From positions 1-44,315 of IMG/VR virus record IMGVR_UViG_3300031623_000011: a DNA stretch of 44,315 nt; one strand, 5' to 3'. The stretch comes from a virus. The notes under the pieces are model-generated. The model was not told where the DNA came from. It made no database searches and worked only from the letters and a program-made list of their open reading frames with translations. Positions 27,071-35,715 of the stretch are shown one piece after another; within the stretch, counting starts at the first letter, position 1, and each line of letters begins with the position of its first letter. The position numbers were made by a program, and so were the translations under genes.

Positions 27071-29151
27071 ACCGTAAATATTCTCTGAAACACGTTTTTA
27101 GGGTTTACCCACGGAAAAGATTCTTCATAGCCACCTACTCGCCGTCCGCCTTCTTCCTTTTTAGGCGTACTGATTAATGATTTCCCTTTATTAAATTGTT
27201 GTATTTTATACCCTGCCTGATGTACTTGTGCTCCAATAGTGATATCTCCTCCGTTATGATTTAAACGCTTGTCGGGTATATTCGCTGTCTTCATTAAAAC
27301 GGCATCTAAAGCCCAAAACCAACCAACAGCAAAATCTATGACACTACCGTTGGGAGCTAATCTCTCTGAACCCCTAGTACGTAACGGCAGTCCAGTAAAC
27401 CAATCGGCATTTCTGAACCAACGCAAAGGATTGTGACCTTCTATATTATATGCGTTAATGTCATGAAACATTTTATTACCGTATAGCCGATAATCTTTGT
27501 TATGTCCGCCAACAATCATTGACGTCAATAAGGATAACCAACGGGGGTCCACAACATAGGCATCGTCGTCAAACCACAGCAAATATGACGTGCTAACTGG
27601 ATGATTCGGATCAGAAAACATTTCACGCATTAGCGGATATTTTTTAGAGTTTTCTGTGTGAAGATATAATTTAGTGGCAGGAACAGTTTGCAGATATTGA
27701 ATAGTTGCGGGGCCTAATTCATTACCTCCAACACGTAAATCAATTCTATTTATTGGTACTGTTTCTAAGATACTATCAATACAACGTTTTACTAACTCAA
27801 CATGATCACCGTAACACAATACAAATACTGTGTACCGACCGCCAATAATTGGATTATCAAGCTCCGAGACCGCAGCTCTTGCTTTAAGAGGAGGTTTATT
27901 TAACTGCAACTGTGCCTCTTGCGGATGGGCTTGCTGGTCCGGACGTTGTGTTTTAGCGTGAACTGATGGATCTCGAAGAAGAACGGGGCCTCCTGATATT
28001 TTTGGAGCTTCTCGCAGTTCTACTGTTGGAACCACAATGTTAGGCGGAGCTTCTGGAGCTACTACTGGTTTTTCAGTAACGGGAGCTGTGGTATTTTCTG
28101 TGGGCACAATATCTGGGTATGCCCCCTTAGGCTCCCCAATAGGCGGCAATACGTCTTTATCGTAATAGTCCATTACAGCCTCCACTACATGATCCACAGT
28201 TATCAAATCCATGCACCTTGGCACAGCATGGGTATTCATAGGTCGCACAGGTTGACGACATAAAGTGTGTGCTTTGCTAGACAAATCCGATTGATCGATA
28301 GGGATAACTCGTTTTTTCCAGCACCCCTGAATATCACAACAATCCAACAAACCTATAGTATGCAGGAATTTATGTGGCATTACTACGGGTTTAGCCGAAG
28401 GGCCGAAAGCTTCGAAATTATCACAATAAGCCTCAAACCAAGGCTCTTCACGGCCTCCTGCAATAACTACACATGGGCGATTGAACGCTGCTGCAATATG
28501 CATAGCTCCTGTCACCGGACAGATAACGCCTTCAGAATGAAGTACGATGTTCCAGAAATCTCTAACGTTGTCTGTCTTACCTACAAGATTTAAAACACCT
28601 TCTAAGGGAGGATGGATATGTCTGCTGTGAGTAGCACCACATTGGACAAGCTGTAATCCGTAGGATTTTAGCCTATTTACAGTTTCTTGTACTCTATGAG
28701 CATGCCAATGTTTATTAGTGAGATCTAGCTTACCGCCGGATAGTATGACCCAATATCTTCCCTGCACTCGTGGTTTAATTTCAGCAGGCGATAGATGTAA
28801 GTCAGGGCGTGGGTCGGTAACAGGAACTTCGATACCAGTCTTACGAGTAAAATCGTAATGATACCAAGCTAGAATATGCCGCATTTCTTTCTTATCGTTA
28901 AACTTTGCGTACCCATTCCACTTAATGCCATCTCCCCACCCTATTTCAATACGTTGTGCTCGCGGTAATCCGGCTTCTTCGAAGCTAGTAACATGGGGAT
29001 TGTTAGTCCACACAGGAGACCAGTTTGTTTCAACTTTAATTTCGTATTCGTCTGGGTATGCGCGGTGAATATCTCGAACAAGGGAAGTTAATAATACCGT
29101 ATCGCCTAGAGCCCAGCGATGTCGGAGAATTAATCGGTATTTATTGCGCAT
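27067..29151 (-). CDS. Bifunctional glycosyltransferase, GT9-like domain plus GT2-like domain
   Basis: 694 residues. The N-terminal part (about 1-260) is GT9/heptosyltransferase-like: LRHRWALGDTVLLTSLVRDI (the GD motif), GRYWVILSGGKLD and the donor loop SEGVICPVTGAMHIAAAFNR. A Pro/Ala-rich linker (about 345-425) joins a GT2-like domain: YTVFVLCYGDHVELVKRCID, then YLLWFDDDAYVVDPRWL with the metal-binding DxD, and WFTGLPLRTRGSERLAPNG. No membrane segment is seen, so it acts in the cytoplasm. Position in the structural operon suggests virion or capsular polymer glycosylation (inference). The convergent heptose cassette could supply its sugar. Confidence 0.75.
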   Translation of the reverse strand: MRNKYRLILRHRWALGDTVLLTSLVRDIHRAYPDEYEIKVETNWSPVWTNNPHVTSFEEAGLPRAQRIEIGWGDGIKWNGYAKFNDKKEMRHILAWYHYDFTRKTGIEVPVTDPRPDLHLSPAEIKPRVQGRYWVILSGGKLDLTNKHWHAHRVQETVNRLKSYGLQLVQCGATHSRHIHPPLEGVLNLVGKTDNVRDFWNIVLHSEGVICPVTGAMHIAAAFNRPCVVIAGGREEPWFEAYCDNFEAFGPSAKPVVMPHKFLHTIGLLDCCDIQGCWKKRVIPIDQSDLSSKAHTLCRQPVRPMNTHAVPRCMDLITVDHVVEAVMDYYDKDVLPPIGEPKGAYPDIVPTENTTAPVTEKPVVAPEAPPNIVVPTVELREAPKISGGPVLLRDPSVHAKTQRPDQQAHPQEAQLQLNKPPLKARAAVSELDNPIIGGRYTVFVLCYGDHVELVKRCIDSILETVPINRIDLRVGGNELGPATIQYLQTVPATKLYLHTENSKKYPLMREMFSDPNHPVSTSYLLWFDDDAYVVDPRWLSLLTSMIVGGHNKDYRLYGNKMFHDINAYNIEGHNPLRWFRNADWFTGLPLRTRGSERLAPNGSVIDFAVGWFWALDAVLMKTANIPDKRLNHNGGDITIGAQVHQAGYKIQQFNKGKSLISTPKKEEGGRRVGGYEESFPWVNPKNVFQRIFTV

Positions 29152-29157
29152 ATGTTA

Positions 29158-29310
29158 TTACCAGCCTGTAACAGTAGCGGTAATACTAGATCCAGGCAGC
29201 GACGTCGTAGTTATCAGCATTGAGCCGTCCATGGCTATGATGCCCAGGTCGCCTGGGAATACCTTCTTCCCCAGGTGAATACATTGGCTGAATCGTCGGT
29301 GGTTGGTCAT
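29158..29310 (-). CDS. 50-residue small protein, unknown
   Basis: ATG at 29310 with SD GGGAT. MTNHRRFSQCIHLGKKVFPG, then DLGIIAMDGSMLITTTSLPG and SSITATVTGW. The basic start and beta/Thr-Ser-rich end look like a small exposed structural peptide. It ends six bases before the GT9-GT2 gene begins. The longer in-frame upstream frame has no RBS and overlaps the next gene. Confidence 0.5.
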   Translation of the reverse strand: MTNHRRFSQCIHLGKKVFPGDLGIIAMDGSMLITTTSLPGSSITATVTGW

Positions 29311-29345
29311 TAAACATATCCCTAAATGTTTGCAATGTTTGAAAT

Positions 29346-29837
29346 TTAACACAGTCCGGTTACAGTTATAGTTGCACCCGTGAAATCGCAAGTAGTAGCC
29401 CCATCGGTGCGAGATGTGGGCGTCATCGCACCCGACACGGTCGAGCAAGCATTGCCTTTCGTAAAGTCGATGTATGCGTTAATATGTCCGGCGGCGAGCT
29501 GGTACAGGAAGGTGACAGCCAATCGACAAGTTCCATCTCCGTTGTCTGTAATGGTGTAAACGCCTATCAGCGGCCCGCACCCAGGGGTTACCGTTTCACT
29601 CATGGTGCCTCTGCAACCGTCTCCATCATCCGCCACATAACAGAACGCCGTAGTATTAAGGCCCGCGCAATTCGAACAACCACTATCCACTACTCCACTC
29701 AACGTAAACTCAAAGCCGTCAATCGAGCCAGTGCAGCACTCCGTACAGTCTTCTTCGCAGCAGCAGTCCTCGTGCATCGCAATGTCGCCGTTATCGAACA
29801 GTATCTTGCCATCCCATAGGTAAATTGCATCGCCCAT
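29346..29837 (-). CDS. Cys-rich beta protein of the virion operon
   Basis: 163 residues from the ATG at 29837, sharing one base with the previous stop (TGATG). DCCCEEDCTECCTGSIDGFE near the start and many later Cys (CSNC, GDGCRG, PGCGP, GNACS, TTCDF, GLC at the end) give about 16 Cys with Thr/Gly-rich strands. Such proteins may be disulfide- or metal-stabilised exterior decorations. Likely part of a fibre or appendage (inference). Confidence 0.65.
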   Translation of the reverse strand: MGDAIYLWDGKILFDNGDIAMHEDCCCEEDCTECCTGSIDGFEFTLSGVVDSGCSNCAGLNTTAFCYVADDGDGCRGTMSETVTPGCGPLIGVYTITDNGDGTCRLAVTFLYQLAAGHINAYIDFTKGNACSTVSGAMTPTSRTDGATTCDFTGATITVTGLC

Positions 29838-31510
29838 CAGCAATCTGTTCCCTCATATGTACCTGTGGCAGTTCCAGCAGTTCCCGCCTCTGAACCAAGT
29901 ACCGTTAGATTCAAAGTATCATAATTTATTGCTAAGGTAAGCGTTGTACCACTTGTTGTCATAGTAACACTTGTGATCTTTTCCATCACAGTAACGCCAG
30001 TAGCGCCAGCCACTCCACCCGTCGGACCCGTCGGACCCGTCGGGCCTCCCTCAGGAAATCTAATGTAAAATGTAAAACCATATTCACACGCGGTAGGTGT
30101 GGATGTCCGCTCGAACTCAATATAGGCTGTTGGGTCCTCGGATGGGTCGGTTGCGAGGACTTCAACCTTTGCCAGATCAAATTTGGGACATGGAAATAGA
30201 ATCTCGTATGACAAGTCAAACGCACAATCATCGCCGCCTGTTTCGTCATAGAACTCTAGGACGGCTTTACCAGTGGGTGCGTTTGTCCACTGCGAGTTGT
30301 AATCGGCTGCCGTTGTCTCGATGTTAGGACAAGGAAATTTTATGTCGAGCGAGAAGGTGAAGTCGCAGGCTGTGTAGTAATCCCCTTTTGTGACTGTAAG
30401 CAATGCCTTTCTATCTTCAACAGGTACCATAGGCCAATCTGCACCCGTCGGGCCTCCCGCACCAGCACTTGTATAAATGGCAGGGCATGGAAATGCTATG
30501 TCGAGAGTGAAGATGAAGTCGCAGTCTTCATCTGGTACAACGGCTAATGTTGCCGATTCGCTGCCAACATTTACTACTGATGTGGTTGCCGTGAAGGGGC
30601 TACCGGCAACAGTGGGACATGGAAATTTAATATCGAGCGAGAAGGTGAAGTCGCAATCAGTATCCTCAATCCCTTTTTCGACTTTGAGCAATGCCTTTCT
30701 ATCTTCAACAGGTACCATAGGCCAATCTGTACCCGTCGGGCCTCCATCCCCCGGTTCCACGACCATTTGAGGGCATGGAAATTTAATATCGAGAGCGAAG
30801 ATGAAGTCGCAGTCTTCGCCCTCACGCATTGTAATGTCAAGGTCGACAGATTCTTCCCCGATCAAAACAATACTTTTAGTTTGTATCCCCTGCATCTGTG
30901 GGCACGGAAATTTAATGTCTAACTCAAAATCAAGGTTACATTCCTCAGTTTTAGTAACGTTTAATGTTGCCGATTCGCCGCCAACAGTTACTATTTCTGT
31001 TGTGCCTGCACCACTACCAGAAATAGACGGACAGGGAAAGTTTATTTCTAGCCCCAAATCAAAATCGCAACCTTGATCGCCACCACCGGTGCAACTTGTA
31101 ATTGTAAGTGTAGAGGTACCCGGATAACTGCTTAGTGTAGAGATCGTTACTGGAGAACCAGTTATTACTGGACACGGTATCTCTAGCTCAAAATCTAAGT
31201 CAAAAGCGCAACAATCTTTCTTGGTAAGTTTAACTTCAAGATTACCTTGTGCACCGCCTGGGCATATAAAACTAACTGCTCTTTTTACAGTACTAGCCTG
31301 CGATCCAACGGTAAACACAGGACATGGAATATCCGGCGCTAGTGGAATTTGAACAGGATCTTCAAAGTCATATATAAACTCAGGTCTTTGCGGTAACCAG
31401 AAATTACCCCATGTCCCGTCGGGAATAGGGAATATGCACGGAACTTGACATTTTTCAATGTCAAATACAGGCGTTTGATTGCCTTGCGGGCATTCGGTTG
31501 ATGTAGCCAC
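29837..31510 (-). CDS. Tandem-repeat virion protein with FPCP repeats
   Basis: 557 residues built of at least eight units, each ending C-[DN]-F-x-[FL]-x-L-[DE]-I-x-FPCP (for example CDFTFSLDIKFPCP, CDFIFALDIKFPCP, CDFDLGLEINFPCP). Each unit has two or more Cys and is about 45-60 residues. A collagen-like Gly-Pro-Thr stretch (GGPTGPTGPTGG) lies near the C terminus, and twin PTG-DWPMVPVEDRKALL segments occur mid-protein. A long exposed fibre or stalk is likely. The DNA carries a 58-bp direct repeat (30400 and 30688). Confidence 0.75.
   Translation of the reverse strand: MATSTECPQGNQTPVFDIEKCQVPCIFPIPDGTWGNFWLPQRPEFIYDFEDPVQIPLAPDIPCPVFTVGSQASTVKRAVSFICPGGAQGNLEVKLTKKDCCAFDLDFELEIPCPVITGSPVTISTLSSYPGTSTLTITSCTGGGDQGCDFDLGLEINFPCPSISGSGAGTTEIVTVGGESATLNVTKTEECNLDFELDIKFPCPQMQGIQTKSIVLIGEESVDLDITMREGEDCDFIFALDIKFPCPQMVVEPGDGGPTGTDWPMVPVEDRKALLKVEKGIEDTDCDFTFSLDIKFPCPTVAGSPFTATTSVVNVGSESATLAVVPDEDCDFIFTLDIAFPCPAIYTSAGAGGPTGADWPMVPVEDRKALLTVTKGDYYTACDFTFSLDIKFPCPNIETTAADYNSQWTNAPTGKAVLEFYDETGGDDCAFDLSYEILFPCPKFDLAKVEVLATDPSEDPTAYIEFERTSTPTACEYGFTFYIRFPEGGPTGPTGPTGGVAGATGVTVMEKITSVTMTTSGTTLTLAINYDTLNLTVLGSEAGTAGTATGTYEGTDC
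30400..30745 (-). repeat. Near-identical 58-bp direct repeat within the FPCP gene
   Basis: Copies at 30400-30457 and 30688-30745 differ at one base, 288 nt apart (two protein units). They encode the PTG-x-DWPMVPVEDRKALL segments. The match indicates recent duplication or gene conversion of repeat units. Confidence 0.85.
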
Positions 31511-31525
31511 AATATAAACTCTTCG

Positions 31526-32857
31526 TTAACCGACAGAATATGTACTATATTGACATAAATCCATGTTTTTTAGATCTACGTCAATTATTACTTTATTTTT
31601 ACTGGGGTCTGGAATAATGCTAATTCCCTGCCCTCCCACAAAATTTATAAGCGGGCCGCCAATTCCATTAACAGATCTCGCCACCTCCTTACAAATTGGA
31701 CCACCTTCTAATAGGTTATTATCCCAAGTATTAGCTTCTGAAGTAGGTCCAGTTTCGGCAGGAAATAGTTTTGTTTCGTGATTACATGGCTGACCTTCGC
31801 CTGTGCCTAATGCAGCACGAAACGTAATTGTGTTATTAGTCGCATCTGAAATTATTATTGTATTATATCCGGGTTTAAAACGGACATCACCCATAAGACA
31901 TTGTTCTGATACATACGTTAACCCCGGGTTAAACGGCCATTTGAAAGGATCACAACCATCCGAATTTGTCCCGCCCTCAGTCTTCATGTTGGGGGGAGTA
32001 GCTCTAGTGCGATCGTCATTCGCAATGTTTATCCCAGATACAACTGAACGAGATAAATTCTGGATAACAGCCGGTTCAACTACAGCCTCTTGCGACTCGA
32101 TAGGAGTATTGCTTGCAGTTAAAGCCCAATCTAACGCTATTATACTTTCCCCGTCGGGTAAGTTTGCAGCAATTAGAGCCATATCGCCTGTAACGAGATA
32201 GCCGCTCCAAAAAGGCATCTGACAACTTGCGGGCACAGACTCGCTAGTACTGTCAGGCGCATCCGGAGAATCACTGTCTGCATACTCTACGTCATACTCA
32301 GTGTGGACAGTAATATCTCTTGTAAATATTAAAGGATATTTCTCGTTGATCTTCGGGTCTGTGCAACGAAACTCAAAAGTAACTTCATTGCCAGCACGGT
32401 AAACTCTTTTTAAGTAAACTGCCGCCTCTAGGTTTTCAATTGTGGGAAGTCTACGGGCAGTGTCCACGGGAAAAGAAGCATTACCGCCTAGAGTAAACCC
32501 ACAATCAACAACGAAATAACTCGGTAAATATTTCATTGACGGTGGTTTTGGCAGGCTCCACGATGCGGACGCAATGTAAATTCCGTCCCCCGTACTACCG
32601 TTAAGCGAAAATTCATTCTCATCTATTTTAGTGATTGTCCATGTCCCATTAGCTGCGGTATTTCCTGTTGAACCGCTGATTACAATTTCGTAACCGGATT
32701 CTAACCCGTGAATCGCAGAGGTAATTATTATTGGGGAGACCTGATCGCCTGTCATAGCGGAAACGGCCTGTGACTCAAGATAATATTCGCCTGTAGTCGT
32801 TTCTAAAAACGGAAAGGACCGATTTACGTTATCGTTGTACCAACCAGGACGTGCCAT
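31526..32857 (-). CDS. Virion/appendage protein with W-N-R-YPL-type start and FCCH-like domain
   Basis: 443 residues. Start MARPGWYNDNVNRSFPFLE belongs to a motif shared by neighbouring virion genes. Residues about 40-100 form a beta domain (HGLESGYEIVISGSTGNTAA, ANGTWTITKIDENEFSLNG) like the E1_FCCH-type domains of phage tail proteins. The centre is Ser/Asp-rich and the C-terminal third has many Cys and GGPLINFVGGQGISIIPDPS. Likely a fibre or adaptor subunit. Confidence 0.7.
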   Translation of the reverse strand: MARPGWYNDNVNRSFPFLETTTGEYYLESQAVSAMTGDQVSPIIITSAIHGLESGYEIVISGSTGNTAANGTWTITKIDENEFSLNGSTGDGIYIASASWSLPKPPSMKYLPSYFVVDCGFTLGGNASFPVDTARRLPTIENLEAAVYLKRVYRAGNEVTFEFRCTDPKINEKYPLIFTRDITVHTEYDVEYADSDSPDAPDSTSESVPASCQMPFWSGYLVTGDMALIAANLPDGESIIALDWALTASNTPIESQEAVVEPAVIQNLSRSVVSGINIANDDRTRATPPNMKTEGGTNSDGCDPFKWPFNPGLTYVSEQCLMGDVRFKPGYNTIIISDATNNTITFRAALGTGEGQPCNHETKLFPAETGPTSEANTWDNNLLEGGPICKEVARSVNGIGGPLINFVGGQGISIIPDPSKNKVIIDVDLKNMDLCQYSTYSVG

Positions 32858-32875
32858 TTTTATAATTCCTACGTG

Positions 32876-33790
32876 TCAAACTTCATAATTAGGTGATCCA
32901 GCAATAGCTATTTCAATAGACCCCTCAGCACTGGTATTAATACGTAATGACGTATGGGCGGCTAAGTCATCGTTTCCTTGTATAAATAATTTCCCGTCCC
33001 GTTCTTTTAAATTAACGTCAAAATAGTTTACGGCATTTCCGTCTTCGTCTTCTTGCCCTGTGTCACAACCTTTAACTGTATTTTGAACACGAATTGTTTT
33101 TATAAATGCGGGTGTGGCATAACCATCAGTTGTTGCACAAAGTTTTCGAAGCGCCAAAGGATCTCCCACTATGTCGACACGAATAGCCGGGAAAGTATCT
33201 AAAGCCGATGCACATTTAACTTTAGCGGTACTTAATTCGTAGGATAAAATAACGCCATCTCCGCCTACAAACCACAAATCGTCAGTGTATAGTTCTGGCA
33301 AAATTGAACCGTCTTCCAGCACGACACCCCGCACGCCGATTTCAGGAGTGGGCATACATACTGTAGTTACAAACTCAGTCTCTGGTTGTAAAAAATTATG
33401 CGTTCCAAGACCTAAAGTACTGAAAGCACATATTCCAATAGCGCTAGCAACTAAAACACCAGCAGGACGACTATGTCCGTCTGAAAGCTGTACAATAACA
33501 CCACGCTTATCTAATGGCACGGCTGAGAGAGAATGCATATCTACTTTTCCAGAAGCAATAGATGAATTCTCACTGTCTCCAATATGAAACGTAATATAAT
33601 CATAAGTAATTACTATTTGAGACATATAAATCCCATCTTTACCCCCGATTGGGTAGAGATGGGCGTCAATAAGCCCTTCTTCAGGCAGAGATATTCCGGC
33701 ACTGTTTACTAGAGACGAACCGGGGGCAAACGGGTACTTCGTACCCTCTAACGACGATCGCCACTCAGGATGTCGTACTTGGCTGGGCAT
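32876..33790 (-). CDS. Virion/appendage protein, YPF-start paralogue
   Basis: 304 residues starting MPSQVRHPEWRSSLEGTKYP, then FAPGSSLVNSAG, a diverged version of the shared start. Mid-protein beta strands (IYMSQIVITYDYITFHIGD, GVLVASAIGICAFSTLGLG) and a Gly/Asn-rich end (LFIQGNDDLAAHTSLRINTS) suggest a beta-structured appendage protein. No enzymatic motif. It follows the same direction and spacing as the genes beside it. Confidence 0.65.
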   Translation of the reverse strand: MPSQVRHPEWRSSLEGTKYPFAPGSSLVNSAGISLPEEGLIDAHLYPIGGKDGIYMSQIVITYDYITFHIGDSENSSIASGKVDMHSLSAVPLDKRGVIVQLSDGHSRPAGVLVASAIGICAFSTLGLGTHNFLQPETEFVTTVCMPTPEIGVRGVVLEDGSILPELYTDDLWFVGGDGVILSYELSTAKVKCASALDTFPAIRVDIVGDPLALRKLCATTDGYATPAFIKTIRVQNTVKGCDTGQEDEDGNAVNYFDVNLKERDGKLFIQGNDDLAAHTSLRINTSAEGSIEIAIAGSPNYEV

Positions 33791-33824
33791 CGTTAAATTC
33801 CACTATTTAAAAGTTTTATAACGT

Positions 33825-35669
33825 CTACTGTGAGGTATCTTCACGATTATCTTCTATTCTCCAGGCGGAAAACTGTGCTGCTGATTTGCGGGCGAAAAAA
33901 CCGGCTAATCCTGATTCTCCGCCGTGCACAGCTTCATTTTCGTATTCGTTAACAGGCACCAACACATAACCTATAGTCAGTGTTTGCGGTGTTTCTGATC
34001 CAATCGACCAGGGAGATAACGGTCCAGTTAATGTTGACTTCAAACATACGTTTCTATTTGAATGATTATTTCGTTCTATAGATACGTCTAATGTTAATCG
34101 ATACCAAACATCTGGGTATAAGCTTTGCCCAGTGAATTCTGCTATATTACCGTTGGGGTGCGTAAGTTTAACCAATTGCACGCCGTTATAATAATAAAGG
34201 CCAAACGTACCTGACGCTGGAGTGGTACTAGTTTCTACATGAGCCATCCAAAACGTTTGACCGCCTGTAGCAGGATCAATGCGATAATTTACTAGTAGTC
34301 CGCCGCTCTGCTGGACATTATCTGGGTCCACTGTTGCTACTAATGGCGTATCGGTAGAATTCACTACAATTCTTAGGTCTGTCGTAAACGTACGGTAAAT
34401 CGTTTGATTTGTATTTGGAAACGCATCAGGATCAGTGCCCCTATACCAAACGGACATATTATTAGATGTAACGCCCGTTTCGGTGTTAGTGGAATAACTG
34501 CCTGATTGTGTTACAGATTCTGATGCCGAAATTGACGCATCACGACAAATATCCTCAGGACTTGTAGCTAAATCGAATTTCCACGCACTCCCTGCTCCTG
34601 CGTCGGTATCAACTCTACCTACATCATAGAAATTGTCTGCCACGTCATCTTCGAAAGTCTCACAATAAGGTAGCGAGATTGGGGATTCAAACGGTTCACT
34701 CACACTCTCAGTTGTAGAAGGCGGAAGAGGCGCTGGTTCTGGAGGAAATGGCGCAACAGGAGTATATTCGCTAGGTAAGTTACCGTCAGACAATCGAGGT
34801 AAAAATGGTGGAGTACAGGTATCTTCAATATCAGAAGCACAATCTATAATAATAGTATCGTCAGCGTAACTAGTTGTATTTAAATCTGATACATTACGGC
34901 CTACTATAGCGCAGCCAGTAAATTCCAACGTAAGCAATCCGTTACAATCAGGACCAACTGCGTTAATAAATTCAATTGGCTCGGGAGATCCGCAGTTACC
35001 TGATTCTGGCCTTTTACCGCAATTACCGGCTAACGACTGAAGTATCGTTTCTATTGCGTCTTCGGTAGTAATCTTACTAGCGTCTTCAGTTATTGAAAAT
35101 ACAATCGCATCCTTAGAATCGCCATTAATAATCCGCCTTTCTTTAGTAATAAAAAGTGGCGCCTCCGCACGTAAATTAATTAAGCCAGTTAGTGCTGTCT
35201 GGTCATTAAGCCTATTTAAACTTGTAACCGGTAGTCCGGGGTGAGGCTTTGCTGCTCGGGAAATTAAAAGTGTTTGAGACGGGCCTAAAAACCGACCACT
35301 ATAATTCACCGTTATGCCCGATCCAAATGTTATGTACCCAAAAGCACCGGGATACATAGATTCAAGAGGGTACTGTCGCCCCTCTTGAAAATCCGCTAGT
35401 GAAACGGAAACTACTGCTATTGGGATATAAGAAGAATCGCTAGAAAGGCTTGTTGATACTAAAATAGTTACAGTAGCTATGCTAGGTGAAACAGCAACAG
35501 AACCTATAAAGGCGTATGTTCCGACCCAATCAGGCCAGCGTACACGTAAATCTGTAATAATATTTGACGGAAGAAGATTACCTTCGTTATCTAAAGATGT
35601 AGCGTTGTCTGCCAATGGATAAGGCCGTGATTCATTTAAGTTGTACCAGTCTTGGTTTACAACAGCCAT
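33825..35669 (-). CDS. Virion/appendage protein with C-terminal lectin-like jelly roll
   Basis: 614 residues. Start DWYNLNESRPYPLADNATS is the clearest copy of the shared N-terminal module. Residues about 1-250 are the common domain; a Ser/Pro linker (APFPPEPAPLPPSTTESVSE) leads to a beta-sandwich with YRTFTTDLRIVVNSTD, WYRLTLDVSIERNNHSN and GESGLAGFFARKSAAQFSAW, which reads like a concanavalin/laminin-G-type carbohydrate-binding fold. A receptor-binding or glycan-binding role is inferred. Confidence 0.7.
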   Translation of the reverse strand: MAVVNQDWYNLNESRPYPLADNATSLDNEGNLLPSNIITDLRVRWPDWVGTYAFIGSVAVSPSIATVTILVSTSLSSDSSYIPIAVVSVSLADFQEGRQYPLESMYPGAFGYITFGSGITVNYSGRFLGPSQTLLISRAAKPHPGLPVTSLNRLNDQTALTGLINLRAEAPLFITKERRIINGDSKDAIVFSITEDASKITTEDAIETILQSLAGNCGKRPESGNCGSPEPIEFINAVGPDCNGLLTLEFTGCAIVGRNVSDLNTTSYADDTIIIDCASDIEDTCTPPFLPRLSDGNLPSEYTPVAPFPPEPAPLPPSTTESVSEPFESPISLPYCETFEDDVADNFYDVGRVDTDAGAGSAWKFDLATSPEDICRDASISASESVTQSGSYSTNTETGVTSNNMSVWYRGTDPDAFPNTNQTIYRTFTTDLRIVVNSTDTPLVATVDPDNVQQSGGLLVNYRIDPATGGQTFWMAHVETSTTPASGTFGLYYYNGVQLVKLTHPNGNIAEFTGQSLYPDVWYRLTLDVSIERNNHSNRNVCLKSTLTGPLSPWSIGSETPQTLTIGYVLVPVNEYENEAVHGGESGLAGFFARKSAAQFSAWRIEDNREDTSQ

Positions 35670-35715
35670 AATTAAAACTCAACGTATAGTTTGTTAGTAC
35701 AGTTAGCTACAAATG

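Noticed and set aside
29986-30327. Frames of 76-87 codons in the FPCP gene, other frames and strand
   Set aside because: They are by-products of the repetitive DNA; the 557-residue frame accounts for every repeat unit.
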